Part shown: positions 1-9,936 of the stretch, piece by piece
How positions within the stretch are numbered: the stretch's first letter is position 1
Layout of the letters: the number at the start of each line of letters is the position of its first letter
Assembly: GCA_002716285.1 (NCBI GenBank)
Contig: PBAM01000036.1
Coordinates: 1-62,315, forward strand
Length of the DNA stretch: 62,315 nt
Source: Acidimicrobiaceae bacterium
Lineage (GTDB): Bacteria; Actinomycetota; Acidimicrobiia; Acidimicrobiales; MedAcidi-G1
Reading direction: 5' to 3'
Made by a program: the position numbers and the translations under genes
The notes under the pieces: generated by a model
The model's input: the letters and a program-made list of their open reading frames with translations, nothing else
Databases searched by the model: none
What the model was told of the DNA's origin: nothing

Positions 1-110
1 CACCCAGACTCAAGAAACCACCACTACACAAGAAACCACAACCACCCAGACTCAAGAAACCACCACTACACAAGAAACCACAACCACCCAGACTCAAGAA
101 ACCACCACTA
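1..110 (+). repeat. 42-bp tandem repeat coding a Thr-rich linker
   Basis: The unit beginning cacccagactcaagaaacca recurs at 1, 43 and 85, giving about 2.6 near-perfect copies at a 42-base period, and it runs in from the left edge. In frame it encodes a 14-residue TQTQETTTTQETTT-like unit. Because the period is a multiple of three, copy-number change keeps the reading frame. It is a coding low-complexity repeat, not a CRISPR. Confidence 0.9.
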
Positions 111-1537
111 CCTCTGGGAGTGTATCTAGCCCTTCGCAAGCATTAGAACCTGAACTTTCTTTGGCCACTCCTGATGCCACACTCAAAGTCTGGATGGTCA
201 ACGAAGACGGAGAAACGGCTGCTGTAATAAAAAATGGATCTTCTATTCCTGTAAACATCCAGTCAGTCGCATTGACAGAAATTGACGGTGAACTGTTTGT
301 CAAAATCGCAACTTCAGGTATCCCCAACTATGTAAGTGTGATTGATGAAAAAACTGAGACCTTTTTATCAGAGCGCCCACTTGCAAGTAGGGATTTCCGC
401 GAAGGTAGACCTTTGGTAGGTGTCGGTTCCAGAGTGCAGTTTGGTGAAGACATTGGTTACAACTCGACTGGTTGTCAAAATCTTCCGGGAACCGGTTACG
501 GCTACTGGCCGCCTGGTCCTGTTTGTCCCGAAAATCAGGAAATTGAAACTACATTCGCTATATACCCGACAGAAACAATCGAAAATAACTCCGAAACTCA
601 AGGCCTTGGTTCAATAGGTCTATGGGTTAACGGGGTTGCCGTTTTCGGTTGGGGTGACGGACAGTCATGGCAACAAGAGGGCAACTGGCACAATATTGCA
701 GCAATTGCCGAAGAATACGACCTTGATATATGCCCTGGCCATTCAGCTCAAGGCACCTATCATCACCATTCACATCCAATTTGTTTAGCTGAACAACTTG
801 GGGACATCGGAGATTCTCATTCACCCGTGTACGGATTTGCAATTGACGGAGTTCCGATAGCAGGTCCCTGGGTTGACAGTGGTCTACTAGCCCGATCCTC
901 TTGGTTGCCTAGAGATTACAGCAATGACGATTCGGTCACCGGCTGTGGTGAAATTGGAAAAAGAACATGTCACCTAATTGACCAATTGAATCCCAGCGCA
1001 GGAACTGTTGAAATAAACGCTTCAGCCCCAAGCACAAGCGATGTTGTCACCTCTATGTCAGGGAACAACTTTGTCGCACTATCAGGTTTCTATATGGAAG
1101 ATTGGTATTACGAATCATCCCTGAATGACAACTCCCTGCAATCACTAGACGAGCACAATGGTCATTTCGGGGAACTTCCCGGATACACAGACCCTTTATA
1201 CCACTACCACATAACACGAGAACGAAATGATGATGGCTCTTTTTTCGAGGTTTTCCCTTACTACATTGGTCCTACTTTTTACGGGGAAATAAAAACAGTC
1301 CTCGGCAACGGTCCTCCTGGTGCTGGACAACAGGGACCCCCACCAGGTGTTGGACAACAAAGCGCTCCCCCAGGAGGTGGAAGACCGGACTTACCTGCGG
1401 TAGCACAAGCACTAGGCGTGGATGTGACGGATCTTATGAATGCTCTCGGGCCACCACCTCCTGACCTTCAGTCCGCTGCAATCGCCTTAAACGTACCCTT
1501 GGAAGAACTTCAGATATTAATGGGACCTCCTAGGTAA
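2..1537 (+). CDS. YHYH-domain secreted protein, 5' truncated
   Basis: The frame is open to the left edge, so the start and probably a secretion signal lie outside the window. The TTG at 161 used by the ORF track is internal. Order: a Thr/Gln/Glu-rich linker (encoded by the 42-bp repeat), a globular part, then YHYH-type motifs: GTYHHHSHP, YGFAIDGVPI and, near residue 400, YHYHIT. The His clusters suggest metal binding, but the function of the YHYH family is unknown. The C-terminus is Gly/Pro/Gln-rich and ends in two similar units of about 25 residues (ALGVDVTDLMNALGPP and ALNVPLEELQILMGPP). Export with a Thr-rich stalk is inferred from the linker and from similar linkers in the lipoprotein at 13440. 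The family call is fairly confident; the role is unknown. Confidence 0.8.
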   Translation, partial: TQTQETTTTQETTTTQTQETTTTQETTTTQTQETTTTSGSVSSPSQALEPELSLATPDATLKVWMVNEDGETAAVIKNGSSIPVNIQSVALTEIDGELFVKIATSGIPNYVSVIDEKTETFLSERPLASRDFREGRPLVGVGSRVQFGEDIGYNSTGCQNLPGTGYGYWPPGPVCPENQEIETTFAIYPTETIENNSETQGLGSIGLWVNGVAVFGWGDGQSWQQEGNWHNIAAIAEEYDLDICPGHSAQGTYHHHSHPICLAEQLGDIGDSHSPVYGFAIDGVPIAGPWVDSGLLARSSWLPRDYSNDDSVTGCGEIGKRTCHLIDQLNPSAGTVEINASAPSTSDVVTSMSGNNFVALSGFYMEDWYYESSLNDNSLQSLDEHNGHFGELPGYTDPLYHYHITRERNDDGSFFEVFPYYIGPTFYGEIKTVLGNGPPGAGQQGPPPGVGQQSAPPGGGRPDLPAVAQALGVDVTDLMNALGPPPPDLQSAAIALNVPLEELQILMGPPR

Positions 1538-1620
1538 AAAAAATCTTTTACCGATTTACGATTCGGTTAGGCAGGATCCTAGAATCAAACAGTTGAATGA
1601 ATCTTAAAGTTAGGTGATTT

Positions 1621-2763
1621 ATGTCTTTCAATATTGAAGAAACTGACCGTCTCCTTTCGACCACTCGGTCCGTAAAGAAACGTCTTGATTTAGAACGTGA
1701 AGTATCAGAAGAATTAATACTTGACTGCATAGATGTTGCTGAACAAGCGCCCACAGGTGGAAATCAATCAAGTCGCCGGTGGCTGGTTGTGCGCGATTCG
1801 AAAGTAAAAAAAGAAATTGCTGAAATGTACCGTGAAGTAGGCGGTCAATTTTTAAAAGAACAGTCTCAACGTTTAGATGGGACCGGGCATCACAATGAAA
1901 AAACTATTGAAGCTTCTTCATACCTAGCTGAACACTTGGAGGAAGTCCCTGTTCTGGTTCTGGTAACTATCTATGGTGAACATGACGGCAGTGGACGACC
2001 CGGCCTTTTCGATTCTGTCATTCAAGCCGCTTGGAGTTTCTGCCTTGCTTTGCGTTCACGCGGATTGGGAAGTGCGTGGACAACAATGCACCTAGGTAAC
2101 GCAGAAAAAATAGCAGAACTTTTAAACATACCCAAAGGAGTAACACAAGTAGTTTTACTTCCTGTTGCTCACACTTTGGGTGACGATTTCTCTTCAGTCT
2201 CCCGTGACCCTGCACGCGAAATAACATGGTTTGAAAGTTGGGGTAAGACCACACAAAAATCCACAAATGGAGCAGCCACCTTCGAAGATGGCCCCGGCAT
2301 CAAAGTGGAAACCGATGTGAAAGCCTCCCCGGAAAAACTATGGGATCTCATATCTGACATTAATCTTCCCAGTAATTTCAGTGACGAGTTCGAGGGGGCT
2401 GAATGGTTGGATGAAACCCCAGAAGAAGGAGCTCGATTTAAAGGCCACAACAAAAACGAAAGGATGGGCGAGTGGGAAGTCACTTGTTACATAAAATCCT
2501 TCAAACCTAATAAAGTTTTCAGTTGGAACGTTGGTGATATTGAAAACCCTGCTGCGAGCTGGGAGTTTCGACTAACCCCGTTAGCGGGAGCGACACGACT
2601 CAGCTTCGCTATGACCCTAGGACCTGGACCTTCAGGACTAACACGAGGCATTGAATCCAACCCTGACATGGAGAAAAAAATAATATCAAACCGTCAAAGA
2701 GACCAGTACGTGAATATGCGTAGAACCGTGGAAGGAATAAAAGAGTTAGCCGAACAGGACTAA
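1621..2763 (+). CDS. Nitroreductase-SRPBCC fusion protein
   Basis: The 380-residue protein has two parts. Residues 1-205 are a nitroreductase-like flavoprotein domain (early TTRSVKKRLDLERE, then EQAPTGGNQSSRRW as an FMN-contact loop, and SRGLGSAWTTMHL). Residues 215-375 resemble a polyketide cyclase/SRPBCC ligand-binding domain (KVETDVKASPEKLWDLISD, ending with VEGIKELAEQ). The first half is clearly paralogous to the gene at 3208, which lacks the second domain. An FMN- and NAD(P)H-dependent reduction of an organic substrate is expected from the family; the SRPBCC half may bind the hydrophobic substrate (inference). The ATG at 1621 has no strong ribosome site but gives the same N-terminal length as the paralogue. 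Confidence 0.82.
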   Translation: MSFNIEETDRLLSTTRSVKKRLDLEREVSEELILDCIDVAEQAPTGGNQSSRRWLVVRDSKVKKEIAEMYREVGGQFLKEQSQRLDGTGHHNEKTIEASSYLAEHLEEVPVLVLVTIYGEHDGSGRPGLFDSVIQAAWSFCLALRSRGLGSAWTTMHLGNAEKIAELLNIPKGVTQVVLLPVAHTLGDDFSSVSRDPAREITWFESWGKTTQKSTNGAATFEDGPGIKVETDVKASPEKLWDLISDINLPSNFSDEFEGAEWLDETPEEGARFKGHNKNERMGEWEVTCYIKSFKPNKVFSWNVGDIENPAASWEFRLTPLAGATRLSFAMTLGPGPSGLTRGIESNPDMEKKIISNRQRDQYVNMRRTVEGIKELAEQD

Positions 2764-2776
2764 TGATTCTCTAATG

Positions 2777-3145
2777 CTACAAAACGGTTTTCTCTTCACC
2801 GAGAAAACAAACTGACCTATCCCAGTCAACGAAATTCTTTTCATCTTCCAGAAATGCTTTAAAAGCTTTTTGACCTTCACCAGAATTCCATTGCTTCTTG
2901 AAGGTTTCATGGTCATCTATCCAGATCTCAGCCACTCCGTCAAACTCATTACCCCCATTGCGAATTTCCCTAAGTGGTGAATTTTCTTTCTCGGAAAGAG
3001 GAAAAACTTGAACATATTTCCTTATGCCTAAAACTTCTACGGCATTCGCTGGAGCTGAAAGTGGATGCTTATTCTCCCAATAATCTTGAAATTGTTCGCG
3101 CGTCAAGTGCGGCAGCCTGTACATGCAAAAAGTTAATTTTATCAT
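2777..3145 (-). CDS. EthD-domain protein
   Basis: This 122-residue protein begins MIKLTFCMYRLPHLTREQF followed by DYWENKHPL, the typical opening of EthD/dimeric alpha-beta-barrel proteins. It continues with EIWIDDHETFKKQW and ends in a region matching the family's FxxDE-x-NFVDW segment. EthD-type proteins are small homodimeric ferredoxin-like barrels of uncertain activity, often placed beside oxygenases or reductases. Here the gene sits between two nitroreductase paralogues on the opposite strand, converging on one and diverging from the other. Involvement in the same substrate pathway is an inference from position only. Confidence 0.75.
   Translation of the reverse strand: MIKLTFCMYRLPHLTREQFQDYWENKHPLSAPANAVEVLGIRKYVQVFPLSEKENSPLREIRNGGNEFDGVAEIWIDDHETFKKQWNSGEGQKAFKAFLEDEKNFVDWDRSVCFLGEEKTVL
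2787..2808. terminator. Possible shared terminator hairpin
   Basis: An 8-bp perfect inverted repeat (GTTTTCTC, 6-base loop, GAGAAAAC) lies just past the stop of the gene ending at 2763 and within the last codons of the convergent gene 2777-3145. It is AT-rich and lacks a long T tract, so the terminator role is only a possibility. Confidence 0.3.
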
Positions 3146-3207
3146 CTTTTAAATTTTACTTCCGTGTACTTGTCTACTGCATGTTAAACGCAACTATGGT
3201 CACTGTT

Positions 3208-3873
3208 ATGGAAAAACTAAATCTCTCTGCCGATGAACTACTTTCGACCACTCGATCCGTAAGGAAACGTTTAGACTTTGACCGTCCAGTTGACGAAAAG
3301 CTTATAAATGAATGCCTCGAAATGGCCGTTCAAGCACCCACTGGTTCAAATAGTCAGAATTGGCGCTTTCTAGTAGTCACAGACCCCGAAAAACGTTCTG
3401 CTCTCGCTGACATATACAGAAAGGGTTTCGAGGTTTACGCAAACATGGTAGGTAGTGCTGGCCAGTTAGCTGAAGAGGCCGAAAGCGAAGAAAGAGCCGC
3501 ACAACAGCTAAGAGTTACTGAATCAGCCACTTACCTCGCAGAAAACATGGAACGTGTACCCGTCATGATGATTCCCTGCCTCCCGGGACGTGTGGATCAA
3601 ATGCCGGGTTTAGCCGGCGCTTCACTTTATGGCTCAATAATCCCTTCAGCTTGGAGTTTCATGCTTGCTGCACGCGAACGTGATCTTGGAACTTGTTGGA
3701 CGACAATTCATCTCATCTTTGAACAAGAGGCATCAGAAGTCTTAGGTATACCATTCGAGGAAGTTACCCAAGTCGCTCTTATAACTGTGGCTCACACCAT
3801 AGGTTCTGATTTCAAGCCCGCTAAACGTATACCTTTAAATGAAGTTGTCTCCTGGAATGACTGGAAATCATAA
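3208..3873 (+). CDS. Nitroreductase family protein
   Basis: Single-domain nitroreductase of 221 residues, paralogous to the first half of the gene at 1621: LLSTTRSVRKRLDFDRP, AVQAPTGSNSQNWRFLVV (FMN-binding Ser/Asn loop) and RDLGTCWTTIHL are shared. Three in-frame ATGs (3181, 3196, 3208) are possible. I chose 3208 because it puts the same number of residues before the conserved LLSTTRSV as in the paralogue. The long ORF-track start at 2974 would run across the divergent EthD gene and is rejected. An FMN-dependent NAD(P)H oxidoreductase is expected; the substrate is unknown. The stop is 2 bases from the convergent rsmE stop. Confidence 0.82.
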   Translation: MEKLNLSADELLSTTRSVRKRLDFDRPVDEKLINECLEMAVQAPTGSNSQNWRFLVVTDPEKRSALADIYRKGFEVYANMVGSAGQLAEEAESEERAAQQLRVTESATYLAENMERVPVMMIPCLPGRVDQMPGLAGASLYGSIIPSAWSFMLAARERDLGTCWTTIHLIFEQEASEVLGIPFEEVTQVALITVAHTIGSDFKPAKRIPLNEVVSWNDWKS

Positions 3874-3875
3874 AG

Positions 3876-4580
3876 TCATTCGCTGATTTCACTTACACGT
3901 CCGTCCCTTAAAGAAGTAAGTAAAACTCCCGCTGAAATCGCAGCCGTCTCAGACCTTAGAACAGAGCCGCCCAGTGAAAAACACTCTCTTCCATCTACCT
4001 CTTCAGGAGTCCAACCGCCTTCTGGGCCTATTATCAGACAAGAATGAGTGAGGGACAGTTTTTTACCACCCGGGTGGGCTAAAGCAATCCCTTCTCGCCC
4101 TTTCAAAGCAGCCAATGGCGTAGTTCTCAACACCTCTGGGATGTATCCCTGCCTCGACTGCATGGCCGCTTCTCTGGCTATGCGATTGAAACGCTTTTCG
4201 CTTTCAATTATTTTATTTTCACCCCACTGAACTACCGAACGCTGTGCCACCACTGGAAAAATTTTGTTTACCCCTAATTCAGTTAACTTTTGCACAACCA
4301 TTTCCGGCTTACCTTTTTTAATGAGAGCGAAACCAATTGTTATTTCTATTTCTGGTTTAGGTTCAAAAAAAATTTCTTCGGTTGGCTCGAGTGGAGGACC
4401 AAAAACACATTCCCTCCAGCTCCCTTTAGCATCTGAGACTGTTATCCCGTCTCCCGACCTGAGACGCAAAACTTTTCCAAAATGATGAATATCGTCGTCA
4501 CTCAAGCAGGGGTTATCAATATCATCTACAAATGCATGAGGAAGATTTAGATCAATTAGAGAAATGTCTGAATCTCTCAA
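3876..4580 (-). CDS. rsmE: 16S rRNA m3U1498 methyltransferase RsmE
   Basis: The 234-residue length is normal for RsmE, a SPOUT-class (knotted) methyltransferase that methylates N3 of U1498 in 16S rRNA. The C-terminal knot motifs are clear: [16 protein letters not shown], then [16 protein letters not shown]. The N-terminal PUA-like domain carries [13 protein letters not shown] and the middle has [19 protein letters not shown]. The start overlaps the dnaJ stop by 4 bases (ATGA), the usual dnaJ-rsmE arrangement, so the two are translationally coupled. Confidence 0.95.
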   Translation of the reverse strand: MRDSDISLIDLNLPHAFVDDIDNPCLSDDDIHHFGKVLRLRSGDGITVSDAKGSWRECVFGPPLEPTEEIFFEPKPEIEITIGFALIKKGKPEMVVQKLTELGVNKIFPVVAQRSVVQWGENKIIESEKRFNRIAREAAMQSRQGYIPEVLRTTPLAALKGREGIALAHPGGKKLSLTHSCLIIGPEGGWTPEEVDGRECFSLGGSVLRSETAAISAGVLLTSLRDGRVSEISE

Positions 4581-5677
4581 CTGAATGCCGATCGGAATTT
4601 ACCAATTATTCCTTCATCAGGAGGGCTCACTTCATCATCTCTGGACCCTGCAAAATCTCTTATGAACTTCTCCTCCGTTGGAGTCAGATCTTTAGGGGTT
4701 TCCACTACTACTTCAATAAGCAGATCCCCTCTTCCTCGACCCTGCAAGTGAGGAACACCTCTTCCACGTATTCTCATCACTTGCCCACTTTCGATGCCTT
4801 TTGGGATCACGATGGTTTCCGAACCATCAAGTGTTTCGATCTCCATTTCAACTCCAAGGATTGCTTGCGTCATTTGCACTGGAAGTCTTCGAAGTAGGTC
4901 GTAGCCGTTGCGTTCAAAATATTGATGATCTTGGACTCTTATCTGAACATAGAGATCACCGGCGGGGCCTCCCCATGGCCCAACAGCCCCTCTGCCGGTA
5001 AGTCGTAATGTCGTCCCATCGTCTACCCCCGCCGTCACTTGAACTGAAAAAGAGTCATTTACAACGTTTCTTCCCTCACCTCCACACTCTTCGCAAGGGT
5101 CTGGTATCACCCAGCCCATTCCCCCACACGCATTACATGCAACCGAGGTCATCATTTGACCCAAAAGTGACTGCCTCACCTGTTGAACCTGACCACTACC
5201 GTTGCAAGAATCACAGGTATCACGACTTGAACCTTTGGAAGCACCAGTCGCTTCGCAAGTATTACACGCCAAAGCTGTTTTGATCTCAATTTCTTTTTCA
5301 CAACCGAACACTGCTTCCGCAAATTCAAGGTTTAGTAAAGTTTCCAAATCTTGACCCTGCATAGGTCCAGTTCTTCTTCGTGATTGTGAAAACCCTGAAC
5401 CGAAAAAAGATTCGAAAATATCCCCTATTCCACCAAAAGGGTCGCCCATCGATGAGGCGCTCCCGACATCCCCAAAGCGGTCATAACGAGATCTCTTTTC
5501 AGGGTCTGAAAGCACTTCATACGCGAATGCGACCTCTTTGAATTTTTCTTCAGCTTCCGGGTCGTCTGGATTCGCATCAGGATGATATTCGCGCGCTAAC
5601 CGACGATAAGACCTCTTTATCTCTTCCGTTGAGGCATTTCGCTGCACCTGCAGCACTTCATATGGGTCACTGGACAT
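4577..5677 (-). CDS. dnaJ: Chaperone DnaJ
   Basis: Hsp40 co-chaperone of DnaK, 366 residues. It has an N-terminal J domain with HPD in the helix II-III loop ([11 protein letters not shown]), a short Gly/Phe-like linker ([15 protein letters not shown]), and four zinc-finger CxxCxGxG-type repeats ([33 protein letters not shown]). Two beta-sandwich peptide-binding domains follow ([15 protein letters not shown]). It lies directly downstream of hrcA (4-base gap) and overlaps rsmE. No dnaK or grpE is in the window. Confidence 0.97.
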   Translation of the reverse strand: MSSDPYEVLQVQRNASTEEIKRSYRRLAREYHPDANPDDPEAEEKFKEVAFAYEVLSDPEKRSRYDRFGDVGSASSMGDPFGGIGDIFESFFGSGFSQSRRRTGPMQGQDLETLLNLEFAEAVFGCEKEIEIKTALACNTCEATGASKGSSRDTCDSCNGSGQVQQVRQSLLGQMMTSVACNACGGMGWVIPDPCEECGGEGRNVVNDSFSVQVTAGVDDGTTLRLTGRGAVGPWGGPAGDLYVQIRVQDHQYFERNGYDLLRRLPVQMTQAILGVEMEIETLDGSETIVIPKGIESGQVMRIRGRGVPHLQGRGRGDLLIEVVVETPKDLTPTEEKFIRDFAGSRDDEVSPPDEGIIGKFRSAFS

Positions 5678-5681
5678 TTTT

Positions 5682-6686
5682 CTAACCCTCGGTTAAATGG
5701 TCACCTAAACTCCGGCCGACAATTCCGACTGTCGCAAGTGCTTGAGTATAGTCCATTCTTGTTGGACCGAGGATACCAATCGATCCTGCTGCCTCACCAT
5801 CAATTTCGTACGGAGCAACAACAAGGGAACATTCAGCAAGGTGATCGACACCTGTTTCAGTTCCTATGACAACGCTGAGCCCGCGATCGATAACACCTCT
5901 AATCAAACTGACCACAATCATTTGACGTTCTAACAGGTCTAAAACTTTTCTAATGTCTTCAGGTTCTGTGAGGGAGCCTGCAAGAACTGACGTGCCCCCT
6001 ACATAAACAGTTTCCTTTGATTGAACTAAGGAGGTGAGAGTTTTCTCGACCTCTCGCACCAGATAATCAACGTTGGCGTTTCCGCTTAGTGGAACTTCCG
6101 GCAGAGAACCCAGTCGAAAGCCTCTGAGGTGTTTCGAAAGAAAATGATTCACTTCGTCTAGCTCAGTTTCAGTCACGAATACTTCTTTCGAAATATCCAG
6201 TGAATGCTTTTCCACCACTCCGTTCGAGGTAACTAAAACTAGCAGAATTTGATCAAGTGAAAGATCGACCAGATGCACCGAACGTACCGTCTGATGGTCG
6301 GAGTCTGGTGAAAGTACAACACCGGCACTCCCAGTTAAAGCCGCTAAAAAATTGCTTGTTTCCTGCAACATTTGTTCAATCTCAATGTGAGACCTACCAA
6401 AAAAAGACTTGATCTGTTGATTTTCAACCCGGTCAAGTCTTACAGGACCCAGCAAATTGTCAACGAAAAAACGGTATGCCTTTTCAGTAGGAATTCGACC
6501 CGCTGAAGTGTGAGGTTGATCCAAATAGCCTTCTGACTCTAAAAGTGCCATCTCGTTTCTGATCGTCGAAGACGAAACGTCTACTGATTCGGATCTTGCA
6601 ACCAAACTCGAACCGACTGGTTGAGCAGTTTCTATGTACGCTTCAACAACAGCGCCTAAAATTCCTGCTTTTCTTTCGTCTAGCAT
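5682..6686 (-). CDS. hrcA: Heat-inducible transcription repressor HrcA
   Basis: Winged-helix repressor of heat-shock genes that binds CIRCE elements. The N-terminus has [25 protein letters not shown] and [18 protein letters not shown] (recognition helix and wing); the C-terminus ends [12 protein letters not shown]. The ORF-track start at 6797 adds 37 residues that overlap lepA and do not resemble HrcA, so I start at the ATG at 6686 (MLDERKAG). That gives 334 residues, near the family norm, with a GGGAG-like site about 13 bases upstream. I did not see a CIRCE inverted repeat in front of it. Confidence 0.93.
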   Translation of the reverse strand: MLDERKAGILGAVVEAYIETAQPVGSSLVARSESVDVSSSTIRNEMALLESEGYLDQPHTSAGRIPTEKAYRFFVDNLLGPVRLDRVENQQIKSFFGRSHIEIEQMLQETSNFLAALTGSAGVVLSPDSDHQTVRSVHLVDLSLDQILLVLVTSNGVVEKHSLDISKEVFVTETELDEVNHFLSKHLRGFRLGSLPEVPLSGNANVDYLVREVEKTLTSLVQSKETVYVGGTSVLAGSLTEPEDIRKVLDLLERQMIVVSLIRGVIDRGLSVVIGTETGVDHLAECSLVVAPYEIDGEAAGSIGILGPTRMDYTQALATVGIVGRSLGDHLTEG

Positions 6687-6738
6687 TCTTCGGATGTTAC
6701 TCCCATCATCGCTATTTAGGATTATATATTTATTGTTT

Positions 6739-8523
6739 CTATTCTTCGAGACTAAGAGCGGAAACAAAAGCCTCTTGAGGAACGTCAACACGACCAATTG
6801 ACTTCATCTTTCTTTTGCCTTGCTTCTGCTTTTCCAATAGCTTTCGCTTTCTTGTTATATCTCCCCCATAAAGTTTCGCTGTTACATCTTTTCGATATGC
6901 CCTGACAGTTTCACGGGCGATTATCCGGCCGCCTATCGTGGCCTGTATTGGAACTTCAAATTGCTGACGAGGAATCAATTCTTTCAGTCTTTCTGCCATT
7001 TTTCGACCATATTCATAAGAGGCGTCACGGTGTACAACTGCGCTAAAAGCGTCAACAGATTCTCCTTGCAATAAGATGTCTACTCTCACAAGGTCAGATT
7101 TCATGTAACCAGCCGGCTCATAATCAAGACTTGCGTAACCTTGAGTTCTACTTTTCAATTGATCGAAGAAATTGAGAACTACCTCCGCTAAAGGAAGTTG
7201 ATATTTCAGTTCTATACGTTCAGGGGACAAGTATGACAGCTTGTCCAGTTCACCCCGCCGTCCTTGGCAAAGTTCCATTAGTGTCCCTGTGTACTCCGCT
7301 GGAGATATCAAAGTGGTAGACAGCCATGGTTCTTCTATCGCCGAGATCTCCCCCGCTGATGGAAGATCGCACGGATTATCGATTTCTTCCACTTTTCCGC
7401 TCGCATGGATCACACGGTATTTAACTGAAGGCGCCGTTGTAATTAAATTAAGATCAAATTCCCTTTCAAGACGTTCTCGAACTATCTCCATGTGCAACAA
7501 ACCTAAAAAACCACACCTAAAGCCGAAACCGAGAGCAGATGAAGTGTCAGGTTCAAAAGTGAAACTTGAATCGTTAAGTCTGAGCTTTTCTAACGCATCT
7601 CTCAAATCTCCGAAATCATCTCCTTCCATCGGATACAGACCGCTAAAAACCATTGGTTTTGGTTCTTGATATCCGGATAATGCTGACTGACTCCCACCAT
7701 TCGTAGTTGTTATCGTTTCACCTGATCGAGCTTCCCCGACATCTTTGACCCCAGCAAGAACATAACCTACTTCGCCCGGTCCGAGACTTTTAACTGGTGT
7801 CATCTCAGGACGCCAGACTCCAACCTCATCAAGTTGGTGATTCGTTCCAGCCTGCATGAATTTAATAGACATTCCGGCATCCAAACGACCTTGCATTATC
7901 CGAACCGAAGAAACGACGCCTCGATACTGGTCAAAATGACTGTCAAAGACAAGTGCCTGAAGTGGCAGGTCTTCGTTGGCTTCGGGAGAAGGTGTTTTTT
8001 CAACAACTACGTCAAGAAGTTCCGAAACCCCTTCACCAGTTTTTGCACTAATCCGAAAAATTTCATCGGTTGGTATGCCTAGGGCTTTTTCTATTTCTTC
8101 CGCGTACCGGTCAGGTTCTGCGGCTGGTAAATCTATCTTGTTCAATACGGCCACGATTTCCAGGTCATGTTCGAGTGCCTGGTAACAGTTAGCCAGAGTT
8201 TGTGCTTCTATTCCTTGCGCTGCGTCGACTACTAATATCACTCCTTCACATGCAGCTAATGATCGGCTTACTTCATAGCCGAAATCAACGTGACCGGGTG
8301 TATCTATAAGGTTAATTACCGAGTCTTTCCAATCGAGTCGCACGCTTTGTAGCTTTATAGTTATCCCTCTCTCACGTTCCAAGTCCATAGAGTCGAGATA
8401 TTGATCTCGCATGTTTCTTTCATCCACAGCCCCACAAAGCTCCAGCATGCGGTCAGCCAGTGTCGACTTACCATGATCTATGTGAGCAATGATCGACGTA
8501 TTGCACATCTTTTTATTAGTCAT
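6739..8523 (-). CDS. lepA: Elongation factor 4 (LepA)
   Basis: Ribosomal back-translocase GTPase, 594 residues. G motifs are [14 protein letters not shown] (G1), RERGITI (G2), DTPGHVDF (G3) and VLNKIDLP (G4). The LepA-specific C-terminal domain is present with [19 protein letters not shown] and [10 protein letters not shown]. It starts the minus-strand run lepA-hrcA-dnaJ-rsmE and diverges from rpsT across about 130 bases, an arrangement (rpsT/lepA) common in actinobacteria. Confidence 0.97.
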   Translation of the reverse strand: MTNKKMCNTSIIAHIDHGKSTLADRMLELCGAVDERNMRDQYLDSMDLERERGITIKLQSVRLDWKDSVINLIDTPGHVDFGYEVSRSLAACEGVILVVDAAQGIEAQTLANCYQALEHDLEIVAVLNKIDLPAAEPDRYAEEIEKALGIPTDEIFRISAKTGEGVSELLDVVVEKTPSPEANEDLPLQALVFDSHFDQYRGVVSSVRIMQGRLDAGMSIKFMQAGTNHQLDEVGVWRPEMTPVKSLGPGEVGYVLAGVKDVGEARSGETITTTNGGSQSALSGYQEPKPMVFSGLYPMEGDDFGDLRDALEKLRLNDSSFTFEPDTSSALGFGFRCGFLGLLHMEIVRERLEREFDLNLITTAPSVKYRVIHASGKVEEIDNPCDLPSAGEISAIEEPWLSTTLISPAEYTGTLMELCQGRRGELDKLSYLSPERIELKYQLPLAEVVLNFFDQLKSRTQGYASLDYEPAGYMKSDLVRVDILLQGESVDAFSAVVHRDASYEYGRKMAERLKELIPRQQFEVPIQATIGGRIIARETVRAYRKDVTAKLYGGDITRKRKLLEKQKQGKRKMKSIGRVDVPQEAFVSALSLEE

Positions 8524-8655
8524 CCCTGCCGACCGTACATTCTCGTGAGCTTAATTACATGAATTAAATTGGATTCTTTGCTTTCTTATGCTGTCCTGTA
8601 TCTCTCTCCACACGCTAAGATTGAGGGTTGCTAAAAGAAAAGGTTGTATTTACCC

Positions 8656-8898
8656 GTGGCAAATATTAAGAGTGCAATAAAACGTAACCGTCAGAATGAA
8701 GTACGACGTTTAAGAAACCGGTCTGTTCGTTCAGAAATGCGCACACTTGTGAAAACAGCCCAGGATACAGGTACTGCTGAAGACACTGCCGTTGCAATCA
8801 AAAAAATTGATAGAGCCGTCTCTAAAGGCATTATTCATGCAAATAAAGCATCACGCGAGAAATCCAGACTTCAGAAAAATTTAAACAACAACGGTTAA
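8656..8898 (+). CDS. rpsT: 30S ribosomal protein S20
   Basis: The 80-residue basic protein starts VANIKSAIKRNRQNEVRR, the diagnostic S20 opening, and ends in SREKSRLQKNL. S20 binds 16S rRNA early in small-subunit assembly. I chose the GTG at 8656 over the ORF-track TTG at 8644 because it gives the family's canonical second residue; an AAAAGG-like site lies upstream. It diverges from lepA and converges on holA (5 bases between stops), with CGGTTAACCG spanning the stop codon. Confidence 0.95.
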   Translation: MANIKSAIKRNRQNEVRRLRNRSVRSEMRTLVKTAQDTGTAEDTAVAIKKIDRAVSKGIIHANKASREKSRLQKNLNNNG

Positions 8899-8902
8899 CC
8901 GA

Positions 8903-9913
8903 TTATCTCATTGCCGCCAATCGCGCGACAAGCACCTCTACAACCAATTCAGGTGGCCAACCTTTCTTCCCTTTTAAATCAAGGTCTGCCTCTGCTATAA
9001 GTCCTATAGCTCTGAAAATGTTCTTTTTCCCTAATCTTTGAGATGTGGAAAGAATCTTTTTTGCCGGATACGCACTAATTGAAAGCAGATCTGCAGCTAT
9101 TTTTTCGTCTTTCAGACCTGAACCTTCAAGACGTAACATTTTTTCGTAATGAGAGTGGAGCAAGGCTAATACTCCTAGTGGATGTCGGCCATCTGCTCTG
9201 AGCATCCTTTTGAGCCTTTCCAACGCTTCAGGAATTTTGCCGGAGTCGATAGAATCCGTTAAATCCCATGGCATGACTGACCCGGCATCTCCAAGATAGG
9301 GCTCCACATCTTTGAGTTCTAGTTTTTCACCGCTTTCATAGACGGAAGCTAAAACTTCTAAAAGTGCAAAAACTTTCGTACGGTCTTCTCCGAAGTGATC
9401 TGCTATACGTTTACGCGCCTCTCGAGTAATTTCAACAGATGCCTTGTCTAATGACTCTGACAACCATTTATCCGCCTGTTTTCCTTTTCCTGTAGTTAAC
9501 TTCTCGAGAACCCCTCCGGAATTTTCAATCGCTTCAAGTAAACTTTTGGGAATAGGAGACAATCTCTGCTGTTGCGGATTGTTTCCTTTCTCCCAGACGA
9601 GTATCAAAGAAGTCGTTTCTAAAGGCGCGTTCAAATATTCGATTAAAGGTTCAAGATCTTCCTTTTTACTGAAACGACCGATATGACGCCCTACCACAAC
9701 TCTGCTTTGGGTCAAGAAAGGAGCAGTCTGTGCAGAGTCGACCAACTTGCCTATATGAAACTGTTCCGAGAACCGATAATTTTCCTCAGTTAATTCCTCC
9801 AAAGCAAGGCTTCTGTCTTCGCCATCTAAAGCTTTTTCTAAATGAGCGCTCAGCGATCTGGAAACCAACACGTCGTCATCTCCCGATATGAGCACTATTG
9901 GAATCTTATTCAT
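8903..9913 (-). CDS. holA: DNA polymerase III subunit delta (HolA)
   Basis: Clamp-loader delta subunit, 336 residues from the ATG at 9913 (the track's TTG at 9919 is less likely). The N-terminal AAA-like domain lacks a Walker A motif, as expected for delta. Segments typical of HolA are FLTQSRVVVGRHIG, RKRIADHFGEDRTKVFALLE and the C-terminal collar part (RRLKRMLRADGRHPLGVL-like region, LGKKNIFRAIGLIAEADLDLKG). It opens the beta clamp for loading. Converges tightly on rpsT, another common pairing. Confidence 0.9.
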   Translation of the reverse strand: MNKIPIVLISGDDDVLVSRSLSAHLEKALDGEDRSLALEELTEENYRFSEQFHIGKLVDSAQTAPFLTQSRVVVGRHIGRFSKKEDLEPLIEYLNAPLETTSLILVWEKGNNPQQQRLSPIPKSLLEAIENSGGVLEKLTTGKGKQADKWLSESLDKASVEITREARKRIADHFGEDRTKVFALLEVLASVYESGEKLELKDVEPYLGDAGSVMPWDLTDSIDSGKIPEALERLKRMLRADGRHPLGVLALLHSHYEKMLRLEGSGLKDEKIAADLLSISAYPAKKILSTSQRLGKKNIFRAIGLIAEADLDLKGKKGWPPELVVEVLVARLAAMR

Positions 9914-9936
9914 TTGCAAATCTGCTCATCTTTCAC

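Noticed and set aside
1-110. Repeats considered as CRISPR
   Set aside because: Units are contiguous with no spacers and encode a Thr-rich linker.
1533-1552. Inverted repeat GGTAAAA...TTTTACC at the end of the YHYH gene
   Set aside because: It is AT-rich, has only a 7-bp stem and no T tract after it, and may be chance.
5682-6797. HrcA start at 6797
   Set aside because: It overlaps lepA by 59 bases, and the extra residues do not resemble HrcA; MLDERKAG at 6686 does.
5682-8655. CIRCE operator for HrcA in the lepA-hrcA or lepA-rpsT gaps
   Set aside because: No GAGTGCTAA-type inverted repeat was seen.
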